Of a DNA stretch of 64,000 nt, positions 25,180 through 36,302 are shown piece after piece. Source of the DNA: Castor canadensis (lineage: Eukaryota > Chordata > Mammalia > Rodentia > Castoridae). Position 1 is the first letter of the stretch; each line of letters begins with the position of its first letter. Where the stretch lies: positions 58,188,501 to 58,252,500 of the forward strand of contig NC_133394.1 of assembly GCF_047511655.1 (NCBI RefSeq). The letters run 5' to 3'. Both the position numbers and the translations under genes were made by a program. Below the pieces are notes generated by a model. That model ran no database searches. It was not told where the DNA came from and saw only the letters and a list, made by a program, of their open reading frames with translations.

Positions 25180-26329
25180 TTAAAACTAACTGAAAAGCTA
25201 TAGATTGTTTAAATTGAAAAACTATAATTATTTCCTAAGAAGATTCTGGGAAGATGATAGAATTTGAAATACTTATTTCTTACAAATTTCTATCTTAATC
25301 TGTTTGTCTATCTTGAACCAAGCAACAGTCGGTTTTGGTAAGTTGTTGAATGCTATTGAGTTCTGAAAAAGTCTTGGCAGAAGAGATAGTGTAGGGACTT
25401 TCAAAAATGGGCTATGCTTGGGTCTGAAAATCAAACTCAGAGACCCTCGAGGTAGAGGTTGCTCTTCATGAGTTCCGGGCAAAGCCTCAGAGTTGTGTTT
25501 ACCCTAAGCATCTAAAATCAGTATCATTCATGTGGTCAGTCTGACTGACCACCATGAAGCCCAAGGAGTGGTATGTGGTAGGCACAGTCTTCCCTATTTC
25601 TGATATGGAAACAGAAAGAGGAGTAGGAAGTTTCTCTCTGCTGCTTACAGAGAGTCTGTATGTCTCATTTTTCACAATTCCCCAGGGAGGTAGACAGGAG
25701 ATGCTTTGATTTTTATCACTTATAGGGCCATCTACACTCCTAAATTGGTAACCAGATCTTCAGGTTACCAAAAAAAAAAAAAAAAAGCAAAAAAAAAAAC
25801 AACAAACCATCAAACTATTAGAATTATCACCTGAAAGAATAAGGTAAAAAAGTTTTATGACAAGTTGAGCCACAGAACATGAATATTTTAGTACATCACA
25901 CTCCCACACAAAGTGTGTGCCTGTATGCACACATAAATAAAATAGATAAGACACACATAGTTCTCTAATTGAGAATGCATCTTTTATAGTGTTAAATAAG
26001 AATTCTTGAGATAAAAAATACAGTAAAATAAAAGCCTAATGAGTTTACAATTAAAAGTATTTCACTATCTCAACAAAACTTGAAGGGTCCAGTGACAAGA
26101 TAGAATTGGGATGAGAGAAGATTTGACATTAAGACCATTCCAAATGTCTCATCTGATGGGATGAAGCAGAGAAGATAAGCAAGTTGAGGTATGCTAAAGG
26201 ACTCATCTTATTGCAGTAAGAGAGGTGACCATTAAAAGTGGAATGCCATGGTGGAATAAATTGGTAACTTATTTATAAAGATGAACAAGAGAAATCTGTG
26301 CCTGACTCTAAGCATCAGAAGAAGGGGCT
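25180..26329. other. Unassigned, with a poly(A) run
   Basis: No gene recognised. A 7-bp inverted repeat (ggtaacc 25747-25753 and ggttacc 25763-25769) leads directly into an A-rich run at 25770-25800. This may be the tail of a small retroposed RNA whose body I cannot identify. Confidence 0.4.
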
Positions 26330-26850
26330 TACACTCATCCCCAAACCAGACAAGGACACATCCACTACAGGCCAATCTCCATAATGAATACTGATGAAAA
26401 ACCCTTAATAAATTAATGGCAAACAGAATCCAACATCAGAAAGATCATTCACCATGACAAAGTCGGTTTCATCCCAGGGATGCAGGCGTGGGTAGTTCAA
26501 CATATGCAAAACTATAAATGTAATACAGCACATTAATAGAAGCAAAGACAAAAACCATTTGATCATCTCAATAAATGCAGAAAGAAAGAAAAAGAAAAAT
26601 TTACTTAAAATGATTGAAGAACTGAAAACAATGAAGTAGACAAAAATACCAAATTAACGCAAGCAAAAATAATGAAGGAAGGACAATATTAATATCAAAT
26701 GATACAAAACTTCAGGTTAAAAGCACTAACCTAGATAAGAAGACTGGTGCCATGATAAATGTCACAACACATGAAGAAAATGCATTGAATGAATGTCCTG
26801 ATCCACAAGGTGAAAAATATGTAAGGCAAAAACTATGGCAAGGAGAGGAA
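26330..26850 (+). mobile_element. L1 ORF2 reverse-transcriptase fragment, sense
   Basis: The sense strand shows the conserved RT segment: 'ccaaaccagacaaggacac', 'gatcattcaccatgac' and 'gtttcatcccagggatgcag', followed by 'gatcatctcaataaatgcag'. It is broken by stops and has no preserved 5' or 3' end. Confidence 0.85.
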
Positions 26851-27179
26851 AATCTGATGAAAAATACATGTATGGGGGAGATTTAAATACGTCTTTTTTC
26901 AAATCAGCCACAAAGACCTGGTAAAGATAAAAAGCCTGGAAAGTATTATCAATAAATTCAATTTAAAATATACAGGAGATTTTCTCTTTACAGTTGTTAT
27001 TCTAAAATTTAATATGCACTTAGTTACAAAAGTGTTTTTAAATGTTTTCAAAGAAGAGAGTTTACAAGTCATTTTATTTCTCATTATAATACAGTAATAT
27101 GCTAATAAATAATTAAAAGGTAGATAAAATATTATACTACTTGTAAGTTAAAAAAAAACTTCTGTTTACCAGCAGATAT

Positions 27180-27415
27180 CAGCCGGGAGCAGCTGCTAAC
27201 AACTGTAATCCTCATTACTCCAGAGGCAGAGACCAGTAGAATCATGGTTCAAAGCCATGAAAATAGTTTGTGAGACCCTATCTCAAAAATACCTAACACA
27301 TAAAAGGACTGGTGGAGTGGTTCGAGTGGTAAAGCACCTGCCTAGAAACTGTGAGGCCCTGAGTTCAAACCCCAGTTCCACCAAAAAAAAAATATATATA
27401 TACATATATATTTAA
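27180..27415 (+). mobile_element. B1-ID dimeric SINE with A/TA tail
   Basis: Left half 'agccgggagcagctgctaac' to 'gagaccctatctcaaaaat'; right half 'ggactggtggagtggttcga' and 'gaggccctgagttcaaaccc'; then poly(A) and a short TATA expansion. It is one of the clearer copies in the window. Confidence 0.9.
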
Positions 27416-27934
27416 AAAGTCAAGATAAATAAATACTAGAGGACACAAAGCTGTACTCGAAGGAAAATTCATAGCCTTCAATCATTATTAAAAGAGAAAA
27501 TAAATGTTAAAGAGACTTAATAGTCACCTTAAAATACAATAAATCATTAAAAAAGAAAACAATTTATGAAAACAGAAGTTGGAAGCAAGGAAATAAAAAC
27601 AAAAACTGTAGAAGGAATAGACATATTTATTATTTAAAAAAATCAACTGAATAAGAAAATCTTTTGTCTCATTAAAGAAAGAAAAAAGAGACACATTAAA
27701 ATGTCCAAAACTTGGAATGAGGAATGAAAAAAGGAAACAATGATAAATGTAAGACAGTAAAAGAATTATAAGAAAATAATACATTAAGTTTTATTGCAGT
27801 AAATTTGAAAATCTATAGTAACTGTGTGGTTTCCTTGAAATGCATAAATGCTCACAATTAATTTAAGTAATAGAAAACATCAATATATTTATGACTAAAG
27901 AAGAGACTAAGAAGTTGCTTAAAACTTGTTATTG

Positions 27935-28275
27935 GAGCCTGGTGCATGGCTCATACCTGTAATACTACTTGGGAGGCTGAGATTGGGAGGATCAAGGTTC
28001 CAGGCCAGTTGGAGCATAAAAGGTCATGAGATGCCCCCACCCCCACCTCAATGACAAAAGATAAGCATGGTGGTATGCACCTCTCATCCCATCTAAAACA
28101 GGAAGTGTAAATAGGATACTTACAGTCCAGGCTGGTCAAAGGCAAAAAAAAAAAAAAGCAAGATTTTTATCTCCAAAATAACCAAAGAGAAAAGGGTGAC
28201 TCACAGGGTGAAGCACCTGCCTAGCAAGCACAAAGCTCTGACTTCAAACTCCAATACCACCAACAAAAGAAGCAA
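27935..28275 (+). mobile_element. Composite B1-B1-ID SINE
   Basis: It contains a B1-like unit ('cctggtgcatggctcatacc'), a second B1-like portion ('agcatggtggtatgcacctc'), an internal A-run at 28145-28157, and an ID-like half ('aagcacctgcctagcaagca'). Its layout matches the extended copy at 17062. Confidence 0.7.
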
Positions 28276-28395
28276 AATTTGTTATTGAATAAATCACCAG
28301 TAGCAGATACGTCCCCAGCTAAGTTTACCTAAACTTTTATGAACAGGTAATTGCAATGTGATTTAAACTTTTCTAGACCTCAGCAAGAGTAAATA

Positions 28396-28432
28396 TTATA
28401 ATAATTATAATTATAATTATAATTATATATAA
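28396..28432. repeat. (ATAATT)n simple repeat
   Basis: Tandem ataatt units ending in TATA, about 35 bp. Confidence 0.9.
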
Positions 28433-28769
28433 TTTCAAATTAATATTATGAAATTGACACACTCATAAACATCAAAACATAATAATATAATACGAAAAAA
28501 CAAATCTCAACTATCAAGCTGTGTTAAACAGTTTTAACAACCTTGAGTTTAGACTCTAAACTCTGTAATTCTATTACAGAAATGAAAGTACAGCAACATA
28601 ATACATCACATAATAATTAAATACAGAAAAAATATTAACAATAGAAACTCAAAAGCATATAATAAAATTTAGCTGCCATTTCTAAGAAAAGCACGAATAT
28701 AACAGAAATAGAATGAATTTGGAAGAAGGCACTTTATGACAGTAAGCCTAGTAAAAATTAAACTGTACC

Positions 28770-28985
28770 ACACTACTGGTGAGAATAGGTCCACGCAATC
28801 ACTTTTCTATATTCTTTGAGGAATTACTCCTTAGTATAACACTTTTGGAAAACAATCTGCTAGTGTTTGTTTAATTAAAAGTACATATAATTTTGACCTG
28901 CAATTCTATCCTGAGAATATATAACCCATAAGAAAAAAATTGCAGAAGATGTATACTCCCAGATATTTCAATATATACTATGGAA
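28770..28985 (+). mobile_element. Old L1 ORF2 end fragment, sense
   Basis: Diverged L1-like text: 'ggaaaacaatctgctagtg', 'ttgacctgcaattctatcc' and 'gatgtatactcccagat'. No frame is kept. Confidence 0.5.
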
Positions 28986-30296
28986 CTTTATTTAAACATC
29001 TTAAAGATATTTACTTAACATTGTTCCAAGTTCCTTGGAGGAATTTATATTATTTTTAATTGACACATAATATTTGTACATATTTGTGGGATACAATTGA
29101 CAATTTGATACATGTATGCAATGTGTAATATTAAAAAAAGGTCAGTTGGCATGTCCTTCTCCTAAAGCATTTACCATTTCTTTCTGTTGAGGGCCTTCAG
29201 ACTCCTCTCTTCCAGTTCTTTGTAAAATATATGATGAATTATATTGAACTGTAGTGACCCTACTGCACTACAGAACAGCAGAACTTATTCACACAATATA
29301 ACTGTATTTTACCCAACCTCCCTCTGTCTCTGCTCCTCTTACCCTTTCTCTTGTTGCCACTATTTTACTTTTTACTTCTATGAGAATATTTTTAGCTTGT
29401 ACACACAAGTGACCTCATGCAGGACATGTCTTTCTGTCCTTGACTTCTTTTATTTAACATCATGTCCTTCAGTTATATCCGGGAAATGACAGAATTTCAT
29501 TCTTTGCTATGGGTGAATATATTCTATTGTGTATCTGCAACACATTTTTTCAATTCATTCATCCATTCAAAAGTGGACACCTTATTGACTCCATATCAAA
29601 GCAATTGTGAATACTGCTACAATAAACATGAGCGTGCTGACCTATGTTTAATATACTGATTTCATTTCCTCTGGAGATATACTCAGTAAGGGGCTGGGTA
29701 GGTGGATCATATGGTAATTCTAATTTAAATTTTTTGAAGAACAACCATACTGTTTTCTATAATGGTTTTACTAATTTACATTGCCATCAATAATGTATAA
29801 GAGATCCTTAGGGACATTTAATGTGTTTTGTCTTTTATTGCAGCCTTTTTAAATGGGATGAGATGATTTAATTGTGATTTTGACTCTCATTTCCCTGATG
29901 ACTAGTGACATTGAGTATTTTTTTCATGTACTGGTTGGCAATTTGAATGTTTCCTTGAAAAAATATAGACTTTTCAGATCATTTGTTTCTACTGTTGAAT
30001 TTTTAAAATTTCTTCTATTTTTTGAATATTAATCTTATTAGAAGAATCATCTGTAAACATTTTCTCCCATTCCACAGTTGTCTTTTTCTTTACTTTGTTA
30101 TTGTTGCCTTTGCTGCATAGCATGTCTCAGTTTGGTAACCACCCATTTGTCTGTTTTACATTTATTTTCTTTCCTGTGTTTTGGAGTCTTATCCAATGAA
30201 TCAATGGCAGGGAGTATTTCCTCTATGTTTTTTTTCTTTTATGTTATTATCAGAGATTAAGTTTAGATCTTTGATGCATTTTGAGTTGATTTTTTA

Positions 30297-30389
30297 AATT
30301 CTTTTTTATTATATTATTATTTTACCAGGGGTACATTGTGACATTTGCAAAAGTCCTTACAATATATCATAGTTAAATTCACCCCTTTC
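30297..30389 (-). mobile_element. 93-bp L1 3'-tail insertion with 13-bp target-site duplication
   Basis: AGTTGATTTTTTA occurs at 30284-30296 and again at 30390-30402, flanking a short antisense L1 3'UTR tail ('ggtacattgtgacatttgca', 'aaattcacccctttc'). It is a severely 5'-truncated retrotransposition event inside the older antisense L1. Confidence 0.85.
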
Positions 30390-30734
30390 AGTTGATTTTT
30401 TATATGGTTAGAGATAGAGGCCTTGCTCCTTTCTTGTACACATGCATATCTAATTTGCCCAGCTCCATTTATTTAACACAATGGTCATTTCTCAAATGAA
30501 CTTTTTGCTGCCTTGTTAGGATCATTTGACTGTAGAAGTGTGACTTCTGTGTTCTGTATTCTGATTCGTTCATCTGTGAGTCTGTTTTTATGCAGTACCA
30601 TCCTGTTTTAATTGCTATAGTAAATAGTGAGTTTTGGTATCAGGTATTATGATGCCTCTAGCTTTGTTTCTTTTCTTCAGGATTGCTTTTGTGCTTTAGG
30701 ATATTTTTTTAGTTATATATGAATTTTAAAGTTT

Positions 30735-30880
30735 TTTTGTTATTGTTGTACTGAGGTACATTGTGACATTTACAAAAGTTCTTACAATATATAAATGTTG
30801 AATTTACCCCTTCCATCAGTCTCCTTTATTTCCTCCTCCCCATTCCTGGAATAGTTTCAACAGGTCTATTTTATGTGAGG
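30735..30880 (-). mobile_element. Second short L1 3'-tail insertion
   Basis: Same 3'UTR family as 30297-30389 ('gaggtacattgtgacattta', 'tccccattcctggaatag') but somewhat longer. It lies in the same older L1. Boundaries are approximate and no target-site duplication was verified. Confidence 0.65.
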
Positions 30881-31319
30881 CACACCATTGCCATTTTGAC
30901 TGAAATTGAATCTGCAGATCACCTGGTTAGTATGAACATTTTAATGATAGTAACTCTTCCAGTTTTTCATTGTAGAGATTATTCACACTTCTTGGGATAA
31001 ACTTATCCCTAGGCATCATAATTTTTGAACCTATTGTAAGTGGGCTTGTCTTCTTGTTTTCTTTCCCAGAAATTTTATTCTAGATGTATGAAAATATTCC
31101 TGAATGCTGCATGTTGAGTTTTGTATCCTAGGACTTTATTGAATTCTTTAATAGTTCTAAAGGTTTTTATAGGGTCTTTAGGGTTTTCTATATGTAAAAT
31201 TATGTTTTCTATGAAGAGGGATGATTTGACTTCTTATTTTCCTATCTGGATGCCCTTTATTTCTTTTTCTTATCTTATTGTTCTTTGTGAGACACGTGAG
31301 AGAAAACATGCTGCCCTTG

Positions 31320-31745
31320 TCTTTCTGAGCCTGTCTTACTTCACTTAACATGATATCCTCCAGTTGCATCCATTTACCTTCAAAACATATGGTGTCATTT
31401 TTCCTTATGGCTGAATAAAACTACTTTAGGTATATTAGATAAATAAGTAGATGGATAGACAGGTAGCTAGCTATATGAAGATATAAATATATATAGAGAG
31501 AGATAGCACATTTTCTTAATGCATTTATCCATTGTAGGGCATCTGTGTTGTTTCCAGAGCTTGGCTATTGTGAACAGTGCTGCAATAAACAAAAACAGTA
31601 TAGATGCTCCTCAAAAAACTAAAAATAGAACTACCATATGATCCAACAATGCCACTCCTAGGGATACAATGAAAGGAATGTAAGTCAGGATTACAAGAGA
31701 GACACTTGCACTCTGATGTTTATTGCAGCACTGTTTATTGAAAAT
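31320..31745. mobile_element. L1 fragment in two opposite orientations (5'-inversion type)
   Basis: 31325-31591 is antisense L1 ORF2 end ('cacttaacatgatatcctcc' to 'gtgaacagtgctgcaataaa'). Then 31600-31745 is sense L1 ORF2 ('gctcctcaaaaaactaaaaa' to 'gtttattgcagcactg'). The motif at 31561-31591 and its reverse complement at about 31719-31745 overlap in content, so the two arms meet as an inverted repeat. Confidence 0.7.
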
Positions 31746-32790
31746 ATTTTGGATGTAGGCACTGCTTGGTAAAAACTTCCCTCTTAATACTGATATTGCT
31801 ATATTTCATGCATAGGCTGTGTTTCCATTTTCTTTTTGTTTTCAAGAAATTTTAAATTTTATCTTTTGATTTCTTTATTGACTCATTGGGGTTCAAGAGT
31901 ACACTGTTAACTTGCAATACCATTTCTGATTTTCCTTGTTGACTTCTAGTTTTAGTTCACTATGTTTTCAGTTTCTTTGAGTTATTTGACACTTGTTTTG
32001 TGGCCTAACATATTCTGGACAATGTCCTATGTGCTGATGAGAAGAATGAATGTATATTCTAAATCTTTTAGTTAAAATATTTTGTAAATGTCCATTAGGT
32101 CAATTTAGCCTGATATTGATTAACTCTGATATTTCTTTGTTCACTTTTTGACTGGATCTTTGATCTTTCTTTGTTGAAAGTGGAATGTTGAAGTCCTCAA
32201 CTATTATTATTAGAGCTCATTTCCCCTTTTATATCCAATAATGTTTGCTTTATATAATTTGGTTGCTCCAGCATTGTGTGCATACTCACTTATAATTGTT
32301 ATTTTCTCTTATTTCATTGATGCTTTTACCATTATACAGTGACTCTCTTGTCTCCATTTACAAATTTTCATTTAAAGTCTACTTTATCAAATATTTTTAT
32401 AGCTTCTCTTGACTGCTTTTGGATTTCATTTGAATGGAATACCTTTTTCCCTCCTTCACTTTCATTCTATGTGTATTTACACTGAAGTGAACTCCTATAG
32501 ACAGCATATTTCTAAGTCTAATTTTTTCTTTAACATAATCAGTGTATGTTTTTTATTTGGAGAATTTAACACAGTTTATTTCAGGTTTGTAATTGATAAG
32601 TATGGACATATTCAGTCATTTAAGTTTTTGTTGATTGTTTTGAGTATTCTCTGTTCTTTTCTTCTTGTTCATCTATGTGGTTTAGAAATAAAGGAAAATT
32701 TCATGCTATTATTACAGCATATTCCCAAAAGGATCATTTTCCTTTGTCCATTAACAATACATTTCAGTGGAATGAAGAATTAGCCAATTT

Positions 32791-33204
32791 ATTTTCTGTA
32801 ATGACTATTTAGATATATGCCTATAAAATAATTTAAAATCAAATTGCCAAATATTGATATGTTTTCAAAACCATACTCCACAGGCTATTCATGTTCCAAG
32901 AGACTTTTTAATCTATTGTTAATGAGTAGCCTGACCCATTGGAAACTCAGGATGTCCTGAAAGACAACCTGATCCACAAATACCTAGACTCCATCCTGTC
33001 TCTCCAGCTAAGGTAACACTTGGTGATGAATCATGTCATTTATTAATGACTACACATAGTGTACTTTGCCTATTTCAAGATATATGAAGAATTATTCAGG
33101 ATTCACTGTTTAAAAAAACCTTATAAATCCAAGAAGATAGCATACCTTTGAGTAGTAAGATTATGAGGATTTACTGGTGCTGGAATTGGAATCACATAAT
33201 CATA
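32791..33204. other. Unassigned
   Basis: No recognised feature. Confidence 0.4.
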
Positions 33205-33345
33205 TGACATCAGAACTAGAAAAAGTTTTCACAGGTGACTAATCTGAACTCCAAATTTCATCAAGGGGGCAGTGAGATTGGAAGAGGTGGGAATGACTCC
33301 CCAGAACCATACTGCTGATCACTGGAGGAGCAAGAGCTCAAGCTA
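33205..33345 (+). mobile_element. Possible MIR-like old SINE
   Basis: The text 'gaactagaaaaagttttcac', 'ggcagtgagattgg' and 'gcaagagctcaagctaagg' loosely resembles a MIR-family body around the 'aggtcacacagct' region. Weak call. Confidence 0.35.
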
Positions 33346-33711
33346 AGGATTCATGGCTCAGAGATTTTTCTACCATGTAGGGTTCTGGCTCTGCCTGAGT
33401 GGCAGTTTTGGACCTTGGTTCCCTTTCCCAGAAAATGTACTTATTTCTTTGGATTGTTGCATAGAGTCAGCAAGATTTAACTTATAAAGGGCTTAGCTCT
33501 GTACCGAGAACATTGTAAGTCCTTGCCCACTGTCACTGCCTCAAACCATGTCTGTCTATCTATATTCTACATTCATACAGTCTTATTAATGATAGACATA
33601 AGTGTGTAGGAAAGGCCTGATCCCTCTCTCTCTCTGGCAGCCCAAGGTAGGAGGAAGGGAGGGAGGAAAAGAGAAAAAGGTGGGCAGGGGAGGGAAAACA
33701 AGGAAGAGAAA

Positions 33712-33744
<33 letters not shown>

Positions 33745-33785
33745 TGTGTGTGTGAGAGAGAGGGAGAGAGAGAGAGTGAGAGAGA
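33712..33785. repeat. (GT)n(GA)n compound microsatellite
   Basis: About 44 bp of GT with one AT interruption, followed by about 30 bp of GA. The Thr/His-rich and Arg/Glu-rich overlapping frames here are artefacts. Confidence 0.97.
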
Positions 33786-34406
33786 TGAAAAAACAAGAAG
33801 AATATGAAGAAGAAGAAGGGAGTAAGAGAGAGAGAGAAACCTTGAGTTGAAATACTGTCCCTGCCTCCCTGTGGACTCCGTTTAATGAACATTGTGGCAC
33901 ATTGGAATCAATGAATATATTTTTGGAGTTGTGCTTTCAAAGGTAATAGTACTTAACATTAAGACAAATTTTTCTGCCTGTTTTCACATGCTGACAAAGA
34001 ATACAATGAAATAATAAACACAATGACACTTTATTTGGATGTCTGGATTCTGCACAGTCATTAAATTCTTTTCCTGGAAAGCCATTATTAACAGCATTAG
34101 TTGTAGTTCCCACGCTAGCTTTGAATGGCTTATCATGTGTAGAAGCGCATTTTTCAATAAGTTTTAATGTTCTGATTAATGGAAAAGAGCAGGCTCTCAT
34201 TGCTTCTTATATAAATGCTGAAAGATGCTTGATAAAACTATCAAATGGTTGAAATGGACTTTTCCAACCAAATAAATGGATTTTTCCAACCAAATAAATA
34301 GTTTATATAGCTATAAATCCTAAATAACATTGTAAGTGGGCTAAATAATTCACTATATCTAAGAACATTGTTAATGCTTTCATCAGAATATCTACAAGCA
34401 TTCTTG
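33786..34406. other. Unassigned, with a 22-bp tandem duplication
   Basis: Mostly featureless. A direct tandem repeat of about 22 bp (ttttccaaccaaataaat core) lies at about 34260-34302. Confidence 0.5.
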
Positions 34407-34483
34407 AATAGTAGGGATTAAACCCAGAACCTACTATATATGCTAAGCATGTGCTCTACTTCTGAGCTACGTCCCCAGTTCTA
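34407..34483 (-). mobile_element. ID element (tRNA-derived SINE)
   Basis: The minus strand reads 'ctggggacgtagctcagaag', then 'tagagcacatgcttagcata' and 'tctgggtttaatccctacta'. It has the A-box and B-box layout of a tRNA-derived ID element. The degraded B box suggests it is not transcribed. Confidence 0.75.
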
Positions 34484-34764
34484 ATAAGAATACTTAAATC
34501 CTTTCATCATCAAAAGTTTCAGAGAGTATAAATATCCTACATCTGTGAGATGGAAAGGAAAAGCAGTCTGTGCATTTTTTAAGAGTCCTTCTTCCCATAA
34601 ATTTACCACAGACTCATATAAACACAAGCCATATCCTCTGATTTCTGAATAAGAATAAAACATTGAAGAAGTCTGTAGTTTCTTCAAACAATAGAGCAAA
34701 TTATAAGGAAGAAATGAAAAGTATCCAAAACAACTCACTGGTAATATTTTGATGACTATTCTTG

Positions 34765-35370
34765 TCCACACATTCCATTCATTCATTCATTAGTTCATTA
34801 ATCACTCAGCAAATAATTTTTGAGTGCCTATATGTGACAGTCTATGTTCTCAACGCTAGTACTCAAGTCTAGTTATATGTCAAGTGTTAGTAGATGCTAT
34901 GCAGAAAAATAAAGTGTGTACATGTTAGAGAATAAAGATGTTACTCTAAATAGGTCCATCAGGGAAATCTCTCTGATGAGGTGTCATATGTGCAAAGGCA
35001 GTGAAGTGAGTGTGGGAAGATGGGGCTGTCTGGGCAAAGGGGGCAGCAAGACCTGAAAGCTTGTTCAGGATGTTTAGAAAATAGCAAGGAGACCAGTGGG
35101 GCTGGACTTCCTGAGGGAAAGGGGAGGGTCTTAGGATGTGAAGGCAGAGAAGTTACAGGGGACAGAGCTCTTGCTCTGTGTGAGTTGGAAAGCTGCAGAC
35201 AAGCCTGATCAGGGAGGCTCATGATCTGACTGAACTTCTCAAAGAATTTCTCTGGTCACTATGTGGAGCATGGAGTGCAGAGGCAAGGATGGAAGAGGGA
35301 AATCAGAGAGAAGGTTCCTGCAGGAGTGCAGGTGAGAGCTGATGGAGCTTGGATGAGAGCAAGGATGCAC
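34765..35370 (-). mobile_element. LINE-2 (L2) copy, antisense
   Basis: The plus strand starts with the complement of the L2 terminus ('ttcattcattcattag', 'ctcagcaaataatttttgag'). It continues in L2 antisense order: 'gatgctatgcagaaaaataa', 'atatgtgcaaaggcagtg', 'agaccagtggggctgg', 'atgatctgactgaacttc'. It follows the same order as the copy at 18835. Confidence 0.7.
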
Positions 35371-35873
35371 ATTCATGTTTAGTCTGTACTTCCACAGTTC
35401 ACAAGGGGACCACACACATGCCTTACATTCTATCCAAACTTTTCATGGACTCTTGGTCCTCCATCCCATGACCCTCTACTCATTCCTTCCATTAACTGAT
35501 AGAAAAAGCCTGTCAAGGGGGTCAAGTTTCACATTTCTCTCCATTTTCATAAACCACTCATGGAGGGCTTTTTTTAAAAAATGCTTTTTCTACAATAGCT
35601 GAATCATAATCTCTTTTTCAGCTGTATAAATTGTCAGTATTTTTACTACCTTTTCTATTTGGTTGCCTTTTTCTTACTTTGCAAGCACATTATAGGTATT
35701 AATTATTTTTGTGTCATGTATTATAAATGTTCTTTCCCAATTTATTATGCACATTCTGATTTTATTTGTGACTTTATGTTTTGTCATACATTTAAGATAT
35801 CTTGCATAATCAATTATATCTATTTATCTTATAGCCTCTGGGCTTCCTGCCTTTCTTTAAATCATCTCCCCTA

Positions 35874-35968
35874 GAGGGGGCAGAGTGGGTGATAAGGGAG
35901 GGGGTGGGGGCAGGGGGGAGAAATGACCCAAGCCTTGTATGCACATATGAATAATAAAACAAAAAAAA
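35874..35968 (+). mobile_element. 95-bp L1 3'-tail insertion with target-site duplication
   Basis: ATCTCCCCTA at 35864-35873 is repeated at 35969-35978. Between them lie only a G-rich L1 3'UTR end, the motif tgtatgcacatatgaataat and a poly(A) tail. This is a clean, recent-looking, extremely truncated L1 insertion. Confidence 0.9.
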
Positions 35969-36117
35969 ATCTCCCCTAAATCATACATATAATCCAAACT
36001 TTCTTCTAAAACTTGCTATGCAATTTTGCTAATTGAAGAGTGAAATACAGATCTATTTGATATCTGATTTAATCATATGTATGTACCAACTTCATTTTTC
36101 ATACCTGAAAATTTGGG

Positions 36118-36302
36118 GGGATTGGTTGTTTGTTCATTTTACGGGCTTGGGGTGTAAACTCAAGGTGTTTACTTGCATAACAGGTACTCCAGTCCATCTT
36201 GCTCTGGTAATTATAAAGATGGGATCTCTTGAACTGTTTGCCTGGGCTGGCATCAAACTGCAATTCTCTGATTTCAGCCTCCCAAGTAGCTAGGATTTTA
36301 GA
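36118..36302 (-). mobile_element. Diverged B1-ID SINE, antisense
   Basis: The right end reads 'cagcctcccaagtagctagg' (complement of the B1 5' part). The middle reads 'tgcctgggctggcatcaaac', and the left end resembles an ID half ('gggcttggggtgtaaactca'). Confidence 0.65.

Larger units (their letters stand above)
29045..32790 (-). mobile_element. Long antisense L1, interrupted by younger L1 insertions
   Basis: The plus strand begins with an L1 3'UTR complement ('ttaattgacacataatattt') and proceeds through the ORF2 C-terminus ('gtggacaccttattgact', 'gagatatactcagtaagggg'). It then covers the RT domain (31120-31290, where the minus strand reads HPDRKIRSQI-like) and more 5' ORF2 (31750-32500). 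Younger pieces are nested at 30297-30389, 30735-30880 and about 31320-31745. Stops in all frames make it inactive. Confidence 0.8.

Noticed and set aside
33560-33900. Frames with His-Thr repeats and Arg-Glu repeats
   Set aside because: They are produced by the (GT)n(GA)n repeat; not genes.
34407-34483. Possible tRNA gene
   Set aside because: ID element with degraded B box.
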